49,787 bases of DNA from Oscillospiraceae bacterium (GCA_017469115.1 JAFUGY010000114.1:1-49787), one strand, 5' to 3'; positions 1 through 6,562 are shown, counted from the stretch's first letter. Numbers and translations are program-made. Notes: generated from the sequence alone by a model not told the origin.

Positions 1-271
1 AGTGATAATAACAGTAAAAAGCGCAAAATGCAGTGTCAAAATGGCCTGTTGGAACTAAATCTGATGTGGATTTATCGAATCAGAGACAAAAAGTCTCTGA
101 AATCCTCAAATCCATATGTACAGAAATCTAAATGACTGTGTCTATGAAATATACCTGGCACAAAGAACCGTACTTGTCGATTTATGAATTATCCTTCACA
201 AGTATTACCAACAGGACGATTCTTTTGTTCTATTTACATAATCTTGTTTTCATAATATATATTGTACTGGT

Positions 272-480
272 TCGCCTCTCCCAATCAGCTTCACTGTTAA
301 CTCCCTCTGACGGAGCCAAGGTATAAAAAAAAGACTTACAAGCCGGTGATCGTCGTGTCATCACTGCCTGTAAGTCAGGATAGAAGCCGGAGCATTTAAC
401 CGGATTCCGTAATATTTGTTTTACTCAGTACTGCGGGTACCACACATTGCCATCGTCATCGGTAAGAATGCCGCCGTCGT
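272..480. repeat. Duplicated segment, copy 1 (small repeat, terminator and gene 3' end)
   Basis: This stretch recurs at 2178-2389. Both copies contain, in the same order, a short CTCCCTC-type imperfect inverted repeat, an A-rich run, a hairpin beginning GACTTACA and ending TAAGTC, the text AGAAGCCGGAGCATTTAACC, and the last codons of a small secreted-protein gene. The CTCCCTC element resembles interspersed repeats common in Oscillospiraceae genomes; that comparison is from memory. Positions 1-270 before it hold no gene that I can support. Confidence 0.75.
325..376 (-). terminator. Rho-independent terminator of the small secreted-protein gene
   Basis: An imperfect hairpin (arms GACTTACA...GTGAT and ATCAC...TAAGTC, 333-376) is followed in minus-strand reading by eight T residues (325-332). 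It lies about 50 bp beyond the stop codon of the minus-strand gene ending at 425. Confidence 0.8.
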
Positions 481-823
481 CCATGACTCCTTTGAAAATG
501 GTGCTGCTGTTGCTATCAAAAACTACCAGTTCCCCATTTTCGTTGACGAAGCTGCTGTAGTGTTGGCCGACTCTGAGATCATCTTTGGATCTGAACATGA
601 CAGTGCCGTCCTCATACACATAGAGTGCATTGCCATCCGGGTCGTCATCCATCTTAAAGTACTTGTAAGCATACGGATTCGGATTCATCTCATCTGCGGA
701 GGCCTGCGGGGCAAACGCGGCTGCGACGAGGCAAACGGTGAGGAGGCCGACCATCATGGCAGCACATACGATGAAGCTGACGATTTTTCTTGCAGCGAAG
801 TAAGTAAGAATTGCTTTGAACAT
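425..823 (-). CDS. Small secreted or membrane-anchored protein of unknown function
   Basis: This gene encodes 132 residues. A positively charged N-terminus (residues 1-15) is followed by a hydrophobic stretch (about 16-40) and an Ala-rich APQASA site, so it is probably exported with a signal peptide. The mature part of about 90 residues is acidic and rich in Tyr, Asp and Gly, and ends in DGNVWYPQY. I recognise no family. The start is fixed by CAAAGGAG eight nucleotides upstream, a leader identical to those of the neighbouring peptide genes at 917 and 4508. The promoter carries the same tandem operator, so the gene is probably co-regulated with the double-glycine peptides. A truncated second copy of its 3' end lies at 2331-2389. 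Confidence 0.7.
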   Translation of the reverse strand: MFKAILTYFAARKIVSFIVCAAMMVGLLTVCLVAAAFAPQASADEMNPNPYAYKYFKMDDDPDGNALYVYEDGTVMFRSKDDLRVGQHYSSFVNENGELVVFDSNSSTIFKGVMDDGGILTDDDGNVWYPQY

Positions 824-859
824 TGTTTTAATCTCCTTTGTTTTTCATTTGATGGTTTG

Positions 860-893
860 ATTTTATCACATGATCTATCACAGATTTGTCACA
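860..893 (-). promoter_or_regulatory. Promoter with tandem 11-bp operator, copy 3
   Basis: Minus-strand reading gives TGTGACAAATC followed directly by TGTGATAGATC (877-893 covers the core), then a -10 box TAAAAT at 860-865. Exactly 11 nt separate the operator core from the -10. The same arrangement occurs at 1259-1292 and 4763-4796. The geometry, direct repeats on an 11-bp period replacing a normal -35, is that of OmpR/PhoB-family response regulator sites; the regulator itself is not in this window. Confidence 0.65.
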
Positions 894-916
894 CTTATTC
901 CAGATCAGGATCTAAA

Positions 917-1183
917 TTATCTACGATCCTGAGGGAACGGAAGCGGACGGGCAGGAGCCATCGGAGCCATAGGGGCCTTATTCCCTCTGCGATCCTGGGG
1001 GAACGGAAGCGGACGTGCAGGTGTCTTGGAGTCCTGCTGGAGCTCGATGCCTTCGACAGCTTCAGCGATAGGGCTTAACAGCCATTCTACGAACGCATCA
1101 ACAACTGTCCAGTCATCATCGCCGCCGGTGACTGCATTCATTTCTACTTCATTGAGCATTTTTGCATTTTCGAACTTTTTCAT
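917..1183 (-). CDS. Double-glycine leader peptide with internal Pro/Arg repeat
   Basis: This gene encodes 88 residues. The start at 1183 is chosen because AAAGGAG lies nine nucleotides upstream; an extension to 1258 would translate the promoter leader. Residues 1-21 form a leader (MKKFENAKMLNEVEMNAVTGG) that fits the pattern of class II bacteriocin and related peptides cleaved after Gly-Gly by C39 peptidase ABC exporters. The predicted mature part begins DDDWTVVDAF and contains a 22-residue-period duplication: APARPLPFPQDRR is present twice, at about 55-66 and 77-88. At DNA level, 924-955 and 990-1021 are repeats of 32 nt with two differences. No modifying enzyme, immunity gene or C39 exporter is nearby, so whether it is a bacteriocin, a signal or another exported peptide is open. 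Confidence 0.75.
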   Translation of the reverse strand: MKKFENAKMLNEVEMNAVTGGDDDWTVVDAFVEWLLSPIAEAVEGIELQQDSKTPARPLPFPQDRRGNKAPMAPMAPARPLPFPQDRR

Positions 1184-1258
1184 TTTTTTAATCTCCTTTG
1201 TTTTCATTTGTTTATTTAGCCTCTTGGGCTGATTTGTTTTTCTCTTGTTTACAGGCAC

Positions 1259-1292
1259 AGTATAGCACGCTATCCATCACAGAACTGTCACA
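1259..1292 (-). promoter_or_regulatory. Promoter with tandem 11-bp operator, copy 1
   Basis: Minus-strand reading gives TGTGACAGTTC and TGTGATGGATA in tandem (core 1276-1292), 11 nt, then TATACT at 1259-1264 as the -10 box. About 185 bp from here through the ribosome binding site (1184-1370) is nearly identical to 4688-4873, showing that promoter and leader were duplicated together. Confidence 0.7.
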
Positions 1293-1414
1293 CGATCAGG
1301 AGATTCTGAAAATATTGTTCAGGCACTAATAAAGATTATCAGAAAGGGCAAGACAGAAGAACCGTCCGCGTCTTCCTGGACTAAGAAACACAAAAAGTAA
1401 AGCAGGTAATCGTT

Positions 1415-2101
1415 ATGGCATCACTACAACCTATGAATCATATAGAACGGCGGGATCAGCAGATCCTTTATATTTCAGATGATACGGTATTTGAAGAGCA
1501 AAAGAAATGCCGGGCAATCCTGCAAAAGCTGAATTTCATGGATCGGGCGGATTTTGCTGGTATCTCTGCACTGGTAAAAGAACTGCTCGGCACTTCGGAC
1601 GGAGCATTCCTGAATCCACCGTTCTATTGTGATTACGGCACTCACATCCATGTTGGAAAGAATTTTTTTGCCAATTACAACTGCACCATCATCGATGTGG
1701 CTCCCGTGGTAATCGGTGACAACTGCATGCTGGCACCCAATGTAGCGATTTACACTGCAGGTCATCCCGTCCACCCCGCAGCGAGAAATACTGCCTATGA
1801 ATACGGAATCAGTGTAACCATCGGCCATAATGTATGGATCGGCGGCAATGCGGTGATTTTGCCCGGGGTAAACATTGGGAATAATGCGGTGATTGGCGCA
1901 GGCAGTGTGGTGACGAAAGACATTCCTGCCTGGGGTGTTGCCGCCGGGAATCCCTGCAGGGTAATCCGCAAAATCACCGAAGCAGACCGGAATACCTATT
2001 TTCGCCATGTACCCGTGGATCAGGAGGCACTGGCACATATGCAGCAGATGTGGGCGGAGAGCAACGATCCAATCAGATATCCAACTGCCCCGGAAGGATG
2101 A
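1415..2101 (+). CDS. Maltose/galactoside-type O-acetyltransferase
   Basis: This 228-residue protein belongs to the Maa/LacA hexapeptide-repeat family, which transfers acetyl from acetyl-CoA to a sugar hydroxyl. The N-terminal helical domain is typical (EQKKCRAILQKLNF). It is followed by PPFYCDYG-HIHVG, the Asn/His-rich HPVHP loop holding the likely catalytic His at about 117, and a left-handed beta-helix with hexapeptide turns such as IGDNCMLAPN, IGHNVWIGG and IGNNAVIGAGSVVTKDIP. About 30 residues after AAGNPCRVIRKI extend beyond the usual end near 190-200 residues. The start has only a weak upstream AGGT; Met7 is an alternative. It is a single gene on the opposite strand to the peptide genes, and its sugar substrate cannot be read from the sequence. 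Confidence 0.85.
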   Translation: MASLQPMNHIERRDQQILYISDDTVFEEQKKCRAILQKLNFMDRADFAGISALVKELLGTSDGAFLNPPFYCDYGTHIHVGKNFFANYNCTIIDVAPVVIGDNCMLAPNVAIYTAGHPVHPAARNTAYEYGISVTIGHNVWIGGNAVILPGVNIGNNAVIGAGSVVTKDIPAWGVAAGNPCRVIRKITEADRNTYFRHVPVDQEALAHMQQMWAESNDPIRYPTAPEG

Positions 2102-2231
2102 GATAAATTGCAGATTTACTCATGATGTTTGAGAATTGAGAACGGTTCTCTTCCTTTCCGAGTAGTTTTGAGTCTACCACTCCCTCACTTAGCTTACACT
2201 GACAGCTCCCTCGGAGAGGGAGCCTGGGCAT

Positions 2232-2282
2232 AAAAAAAGACTTACAGGTCGGTGATCGTCTTGTCATCACTGCCTGTAAGTC
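2232..2282 (-). terminator. Orphan copy of the small-gene terminator
   Basis: The hairpin 2239-2282 (arms GACTTACAGG and CCTGTAAGTC) is followed in minus-strand reading by T residues at 2232-2238. It duplicates the terminator at 325-376 and now follows only a gene fragment; it may also serve as the terminator of the acetyltransferase region on the other strand. Confidence 0.6.
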
Positions 2283-2330
2283 GGGATAGAAGCCGGAGCA
2301 TTTAACCGGATTCCGGAATATTACCTTTTA

Positions 2331-2389
2331 TCAGTACTGCGGGTACCACACATTGCCGTCGGTATCGGTAAGCATGCCGCTATCGTCCA
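2331..2389 (-). pseudogene. 3' remnant of a paralogue of the small secreted-protein gene
   Basis: Minus-strand translation gives MDDSGMLTDTDGNVWYPQY and a stop. This matches the C-terminus MDDGGILTDDDGNVWYPQY of the gene at 425-823. Nothing upstream of 2389 continues the reading frame, so the gene is truncated after its last 19 codons. Confidence 0.8.
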
Positions 2390-2551
2390 TTCATAATATT
2401 TAAAGTCGGAATACGGAAGCGATATGGTGTTCGAGTGGCTTGATGTCACGGGGGGTATTCAGCATAAATCATCTCGCTAAGCCGATTAGTAAAAGACATA
2501 GCGAGATTTTATTGTATGTTGAAAAGCATGTAGAATAAGGAAAAGCAGTAC

Positions 2552-2613
2552 TTGCTATTTAAATAGAAGTATGATAAACTCTCGGTAAGCCATTATAAAA
2601 ATGACTTACCGAG
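2552..2613 (+). promoter_or_regulatory. Promoter and inverted-repeat operator of the DUF234 ATPase gene
   Basis: A TTGCTA -35 box (2552-2557) and TAAACT -10 box (2575-2580) are 17 nt apart. Immediately downstream lies an inverted repeat with 14-nt arms and one mismatch (CTCGGTAAGCCATT at 2581-2594, AATGACTTACCGAG at 2600-2613), which ends about 8 nt before the ribosome binding site. Its position just past the -10 suits a repressor operator or a 5' mRNA hairpin. Confidence 0.5.
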
Positions 2614-2632
2614 AAAATATAGGTGGAACAAA

Positions 2633-4072
2633 ATGATCATTGCAAGAACAGAAGAACTGAAAGCGCTAAGAAATGCGACAGAAGCGGATGAGTCAAGGTT
2701 TATTGCTGTTTATGGTCGCCGGCGTGTGGGGAAAACCTTTCTGATTAGAGAGGCGTTTGAATACCACTTTGTCTTCCAGCATGCTGGCCTCTCACCGCTG
2801 GAGGGGGGAAAAACAAAGAAAGCTCAGTTGGAAGCTTTCTCTGTATCGCTCTCCAAAGCCGGTCTGAAATACTTTAAAACGCCAGACAGCTGGCTGGAAG
2901 CCTTCAGCCTACTGGAGGATTTAATAGACCTGTCAAATGAGCCGAAAAAGGTTATCTTTATCGATGAACTATCTTGGATGGATACAAGGAGATCGGATTT
3001 GATTCCGGCACTTGAATATTTCTGGAACGCAAGAATGACGGCAAGAAAAGATATCGTGCTGGTTGTGTGTGCGTCAGCTACGAGCTGGATGATGAACAGG
3101 ATCGTCCATAACAGGGGAGGACTTTACAACAGGCTTCATCTGAAAATCTGTCTGCAACCGTTTATCCTGTCAGAATGTGAATCGTTTGCAGCGGCCAAAG
3201 GCATCAGGATGAATAGATATCAGCTGCTTGAGTGTTATATGATTCTTGGGGGAATTCCCTATTACTGGGATCAGCTGGACAAGAGCCTTGGGCTATCTCA
3301 AAATATTGATGCTATGTTTTTTGCTGAAAATCCTATCCTGGAGGATGAATTCCGGTACCTGTATGCTTCTATTTTTAACAGTCCGGAGCCGTATATCAGG
3401 ATTGTAACCGCCTTGGGAAAAAAGAAAGTTGGAATGCTGCGGGAAGAACTGTTAGCTGCAACCGGGATCCCTGATTCCGGCACGTTCTCCGAGATGCTTG
3501 AGAACCTGGAAAGCTGTGGCTTCATCCGCCATTATGATGAGTTTGGCAAGAAAAAAAGGAATAAGCGATATCAACTGATCGATAATTTTACCCTATTTCA
3601 TTTTAAGTTCCTGGATCAGAAGCCCAATGACCCACACTATTGGACAAATCAACTGAATACACCGATGAGGAATACATGGTGTGGACTGGCTTTTGAAAGG
3701 GTGTGCCTGGAACATATCAGCGCGATAAAGCACAAGCTGGGAATTTCAGGGGTCCTGACAGAAACGTTATCATGGTCATGTGACGAAAATCAGGAAAAGG
3801 GTCTTTTCGGGTCCCAGATTGATCTTTTGATCGTCAGAAAAGATCAGGTGATTAATCTGTGTGAAATGAAATATGCTTCTGCTCCATATATGATTACAAA
3901 AAGGATGGATGAAAGTATTCGGAAGAAAATCAGTGATTTAACGACAGATACCGGTACAAGATATGCGGTGCATACAACGTTCATCACACCATACGGTTTG
4001 ACGAAAAACGAGTACGAAGGAAATGTGCAGGCTCAAATTACTGCAGAAGATTTGTTTTTCCCGTACGCCTGA
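2633..4072 (+). CDS. Archaeal-type AAA ATPase with C-terminal DUF234 domain
   Basis: This 479-residue protein begins with an ATPase_2-type P-loop (YGRRRVGKT, residues about 27-35) and a Walker B stretch (VIFIDELSWMD, about 107-117). A winged-helix-like middle segment follows (about 270-330). The C-terminal DUF234 part contains GSQIDLLIV and a CEMKYA motif, resembling the D...ExK active site of PD-(D/E)XK nucleases. Such proteins are widespread in archaea and anaerobic bacteria and their role is unknown; a nuclease or defence role is only inferred from the C-terminus. AGGTGG lies upstream of the ATG. The gene stands alone with its own promoter and hairpin operator and interrupts the cluster of small peptide genes. 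Confidence 0.85.
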   Translation: MIIARTEELKALRNATEADESRFIAVYGRRRVGKTFLIREAFEYHFVFQHAGLSPLEGGKTKKAQLEAFSVSLSKAGLKYFKTPDSWLEAFSLLEDLIDLSNEPKKVIFIDELSWMDTRRSDLIPALEYFWNARMTARKDIVLVVCASATSWMMNRIVHNRGGLYNRLHLKICLQPFILSECESFAAAKGIRMNRYQLLECYMILGGIPYYWDQLDKSLGLSQNIDAMFFAENPILEDEFRYLYASIFNSPEPYIRIVTALGKKKVGMLREELLAATGIPDSGTFSEMLENLESCGFIRHYDEFGKKKRNKRYQLIDNFTLFHFKFLDQKPNDPHYWTNQLNTPMRNTWCGLAFERVCLEHISAIKHKLGISGVLTETLSWSCDENQEKGLFGSQIDLLIVRKDQVINLCEMKYASAPYMITKRMDESIRKKISDLTTDTGTRYAVHTTFITPYGLTKNEYEGNVQAQITAEDLFFPYA

Positions 4073-4232
4073 ATGTAACTTTACAATTAACAATTCAGTT
4101 AAGGCCGCATCCATTCATATAAGACAAAAGAACAGGCCATGTTGAGAATCCACACACGCAACGAGCAAAAAAGAGGTTTGCATAACTGATTTCGCATTAA
4201 CCGTCCCGTTGTCTTGTACAATAAAACAGGTG

Positions 4233-4276
4233 AAAAAACAGCAGCCTGAAGCGGAGTCACTAGTCTCGCCTCAGGC
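4233..4276 (-). terminator. Terminator of the two-peptide operon
   Basis: Imperfect hairpin 4244-4276 (GCCTGAAGCGGAG / CTCGCCTCAGGC), followed in minus-strand reading by TTTTTT at 4233-4238. It lies 20 bp past the stop of the peptide gene ending at 4296. The stretch 4073-4232 holds nothing I recognise. Confidence 0.75.
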
Positions 4277-4295
4277 CGGTTATCAATGATAAATA

Positions 4296-4505
4296 TTACC
4301 TTCCAAAATTAAAGTGTAGATTGAGGGCAGCTTGTTGTTCTTCTTCCTGACTTGCCTGCCGTCCCAAGGGACCATGTTCAGGATTTCCCGGCTCTGCCGG
4401 TACGGGCTGCGAGGAAGGGGAATAGAAAGTGAGGCCACTGCCACCACCGGCAACCTTTCCTATTTCCAGCTCGTTGAGCTCTTTCTTGTTTTCAAGATCT
4501 TTCAT
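4296..4505 (-). CDS. Double-glycine leader peptide, second gene of the operon
   Basis: This gene encodes 69 residues starting MKDLENKKELNELEIGKVAGG, a leader with the ELNELEIGKVAGG pattern of peptides processed after Gly-Gly. The predicted mature part is about 47 residues, rich in Pro, Ser and Gln, ending LHFNFGR. The start at 4505 follows GGAG at nine nucleotides; a longer start at 4520 would put that ribosome binding site inside the gene. It begins two nucleotides after the stop codon of the upstream peptide gene, so the two are translationally coupled. No modification or export genes are adjacent. Confidence 0.7.
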   Translation of the reverse strand: MKDLENKKELNELEIGKVAGGGSGLTFYSPSSQPVPAEPGNPEHGPLGRQASQEEEQQAALNLHFNFGR

Positions 4506-4507
4506 TT

Positions 4508-4687
4508 TCAAATACTCCATTTAAGACCATAGAACTCATTCATAGTTCTGTAACCCTCATCAGGATCTTCTTCATCATCTTCATCTTCATCCTGAACCGG
4601 TTCTTCATATTCATCGATGACGCAGCCACCGAATACTACATTCATTTCTTCTTCATTGAGCTCTTTCACATTTTCAAGAATTTTCAT
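4508..4687 (-). CDS. Acidic double-glycine leader peptide, first gene of the operon
   Basis: This short gene encodes 59 residues. The leader is MKILENVKELNEEEMNVVFGG, matching the leaders at 917-1183 and 4296-4505. The mature part starts with a lone Cys (CVIDEYEEPV), is followed by a strongly acidic run (about residues 33-44, almost all Asp and Glu), and ends with an aromatic NEFYGLKWSI tail. CAAAGGAG lies eight nucleotides upstream of the ATG, in the leader shared with the other small genes. The stop and the next start are arranged as TGAAAATG, so the two peptides are made together, as in two-component exported peptides. Confidence 0.75.
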   Translation of the reverse strand: MKILENVKELNEEEMNVVFGGCVIDEYEEPVQDEDEDDEEDPDEGYRTMNEFYGLKWSI

Positions 4688-4762
4688 TTTTTAATCTCCT
4701 TTGTTTTTCATTTGTTTATTTAGCCTCTTGGGCTCATTTGTTTTTCTCTTGTTTACGGGCAC

Positions 4763-4796
4763 AGTATAGCACGCCATCTATCACAGAACCGTCACA
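4763..4796 (-). promoter_or_regulatory. Promoter with tandem 11-bp operator, copy 2
   Basis: Minus-strand reading gives TGTGACGGTTC and TGTGATAGATG in tandem (core 4780-4796), 11 nt, then TATACT (4763-4768). It drives the two-peptide operon and is the near-identical partner of 1259-1292. Confidence 0.7.
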
Positions 4797-4909
4797 CGAT
4801 CAGGAGATTTTGAAAATATTGTACAAGCACTGAAATAGACCATCAGAAGGGCAAGACAAGAGAACCGCCTCCGCGGCGAGGAGAGAATCAGATCAAAAGG
4901 AGCAAACTC

Positions 4910-5152
4910 ATGGACGAAAAGAACTATCGGCTGAAAGCTTTGGTCATAAAAGCCGTTGAAAACCAAATGAAAGATAACGAGCCTCCGATTACCAATCAGA
5001 CGGTTCAGAGGCTCATTGCTTCCGGCAATACGGAGGAGCAGGCAAAAAATAAAATTGCAGATATTCTTGCTGTGCATATTTTCTATGCAACTTCGTTCGG
5101 CAGACCGTTTCACCTGGATGAGTATGAAAAAGAGCTGAATGCTCTGACATAA
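4910..5152 (+). CDS. Small conserved-type cytoplasmic protein of unknown function
   Basis: This gene encodes 80 residues, charged and helical, with no signal peptide or membrane segment. The layout (a helix rich in Lys and Ala, TNQTVQRLIASGNTEEQAKNKIADILAVHIF, then DEYEKELNAL) resembles short DUF1841-like proteins of clostridia; this is a weak recognition and I assign no function. AAAAGGAG precedes the ATG by seven nucleotides. It reads away from the peptide operon, whose duplicated upstream region ends just before it. Confidence 0.6.
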   Translation: MDEKNYRLKALVIKAVENQMKDNEPPITNQTVQRLIASGNTEEQAKNKIADILAVHIFYATSFGRPFHLDEYEKELNALT

Positions 5153-5183
5153 CCTGAAAATAAGGAGGAAAACAATATGCTGA

Positions 5184-5294
5184 AAGCTTCTGCAGGAAAA
5201 TGCAGCCGATCTCATCGGCATCGGCCGCGCTATGATCAAAACTCCCGACCGGGCAGTGAAAGCGTTGCGAAGTTTTCTCTCCCAAGAGGTTTGA
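5184..5294 (+). pseudogene. C-terminal fragment of an old-yellow-enzyme-type flavin oxidoreductase
   Basis: This frame, opened by a TGA at 5181, reads LLQENAADLIGIGRAMIKTP and continues 16 residues to a stop. ADLIGIGR-hydrophobic-KxP matches the FMN-phosphate-binding C-terminal motif of NADH:flavin oxidoreductases, normally over 330 residues long. Only the last 36 residues remain and there is no start codon in frame. An AAGGAGG sequence at 5163 serves another frame that looks non-coding. The -35 box of the next gene overlaps the fragment's end. Confidence 0.45.
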
Positions 5295-5319
5295 CACGAG
5301 ATTCGCAATATGATATAGT
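5291..5319 (+). promoter_or_regulatory. Sigma-A-type promoter of the DUF362 gene
   Basis: Consensus TTGACA (5291-5296), a 17-nt spacer and TATAGT (5314-5319). The predicted transcript starts about 30 nt before the gene. Confidence 0.75.
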
Positions 5320-5355
5320 GGATTTCTACATTACAGGAAAGAGATGGAGTTTATG

Positions 5356-6483
5356 ATGGAGAAATCTGATGTATTCTTTACCGATTTTCGTACCCAGATT
5401 GATGTCAGCCAGACCACGAAGCTGCAGAAGCTATGCCGTGCCGCAGGCATCGAGAAAATTGACTTTGACCACAAATTTGTAGCCATCAAGATGCATTTCG
5501 GTGAGCTCGGCAACTGCGCCTATCTCCGGCCGAACTATGTAAAAGCCGTCGCTGATGTGATCCGTGAGCTGGGAGGAGTCCCCTTCCTGACGGACTGCAA
5601 CACCCTTTACACCGGTTCCCGCACAAATGCAATTGACCACCTGACCAATGCGGAAATGAACGGCTTCAACACCGTGACGACGGGCTGCCATGTCATCATC
5701 GCTGACGGGCTGCGCGGAACGGATGACATTGAAATTCCCGTTCCCAACGGCGAATACTGCGAGACTGCTCTGGTCGGCAGAGCCCTGATGGATGCGGACA
5801 TTCTTGTTTCCCTTTCTCACTTCAAAGGCCATGAGATGACCGGCTTCGGCGGAGCTCTCAAAAACATCGGCATGGGCGGCGGCAGCCGCGCCGGCAAAAT
5901 GCAGCAGCACCGGGAAGGCAAGCCTTCCGTCGACAAGGAACTCTGCCGCGGCTGCAGACGCTGCGCCAAGGAATGCGGCAGCAATGCCATTTCTTACGGC
6001 AATGATAAGAAAGCCGTTATTGACTATGATTTATGCAAAGGCTGCGGCAGATGCATCGGTGCCTGCGCTTTCCATGCAATCGACACCGTGAATGAAAATG
6101 CCCTGGAGCTGCTCTGCTGCAAAATGGCTGAATATGCCCATGCCCTGTGCTATGGCAGACCCACCTTCCACGTCAGTTTGATTATGGATGTCTCCCCGAA
6201 CTGTGACTGCCATTGTGAAAATGATGCCCCGATTCTGCCGAACATCGGCATGCTGGCATCCTTCGATCCTGTGGCACTGGATCAGGCATGCGCCGATCTC
6301 TGCCAGCAGGCAACTCCGATCCGCAACAGCCAGCTGGGTGACAACCTTGCAAAACCCGATTGGCACCATCACCACGATCACTTCTTTGACAGCAACCCCA
6401 ACGTCCGTTGGAAGGAAACACTCGAGCACGCAGAGAAGATCGGCCTCGGCACGAGAAGCTACAATCTGCATGTGATCAAATAA
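5356..6483 (+). CDS. DUF362 domain protein with two [4Fe-4S] ferredoxin motifs
   Basis: This 375-residue protein has the DUF362 core at residues 1-190, with features such as KMHFGE, LTDCNTLYTGSR, SLSHFKGHEMTGFGGALKN and IGMGGGSRAGK. Two ferredoxin motifs follow, C197-x2-C-x2-C-x3-C207 and C227-x2-C-x2-C-x3-C237. A His-rich segment (HHHHDH) lies near residue 338. DUF362 proteins are uncharacterised iron-sulfur proteins of anaerobes, probably electron carriers or oxidoreductases. The start at 5356 is chosen because GGAG lies six nucleotides upstream; ATG codons at 5344 and 5353 are alternatives. The gene has its own promoter and a terminator shared with the LysR gene on the other strand. Confidence 0.85.
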   Translation: MEKSDVFFTDFRTQIDVSQTTKLQKLCRAAGIEKIDFDHKFVAIKMHFGELGNCAYLRPNYVKAVADVIRELGGVPFLTDCNTLYTGSRTNAIDHLTNAEMNGFNTVTTGCHVIIADGLRGTDDIEIPVPNGEYCETALVGRALMDADILVSLSHFKGHEMTGFGGALKNIGMGGGSRAGKMQQHREGKPSVDKELCRGCRRCAKECGSNAISYGNDKKAVIDYDLCKGCGRCIGACAFHAIDTVNENALELLCCKMAEYAHALCYGRPTFHVSLIMDVSPNCDCHCENDAPILPNIGMLASFDPVALDQACADLCQQATPIRNSQLGDNLAKPDWHHHHDHFFDSNPNVRWKETLEHAEKIGLGTRSYNLHVIK

Positions 6484-6520
6484 TTGCCGCGAGCCTGACG
6501 AGACAGGCTGAAAACACAAA

Positions 6521-6559
6521 AAGGGCTGCATAGCCGGGATTTCCGGTTATGCAGCCCTT
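6521..6559. terminator. Bidirectional terminator between DUF362 and LysR genes
   Basis: Strong hairpin with arms AAGGGCTGCATA and TATGCAGCCCTT plus an inner CCGG pairing, flanked by an A-run on the left and placed between two convergent stops. Confidence 0.75.
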
Positions 6560-6562
6560 GCT

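Larger units (their letters stand above)
2178..2389. repeat. Duplicated segment, copy 2
   Basis: Counterpart of 272-480: the CTCCCTC-type repeat, an A-run, the GACTTACA hairpin and the 3' end of the small secreted-protein gene in the same order with scattered substitutions. Homology stops abruptly at about 2389. The remaining stretch to 2530 contains an imperfect inverted repeat around 2464-2515 (ATCTCGCTAAG and CATAGCGAGAT) but no gene that I can support. Confidence 0.7.

Noticed and set aside
132-326. A 64-codon plus-strand open frame
   Set aside because: It has no ribosome binding site, an unusual hydrophobic composition, and its end runs into the repeat and terminator sequences of the neighbouring minus-strand gene.
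416-1078. A 220-codon plus-strand open frame
   Set aside because: It lies antisense to two well-supported small genes with their own ribosome binding sites and would translate the shared promoter.
5177-5356. A 59-codon frame behind AAGGAGG at 5163
   Set aside because: The product has random-looking composition and spans the promoter of the DUF362 gene; another frame shows a recognisable OYE fragment, so the ribosome binding site is probably a relic.
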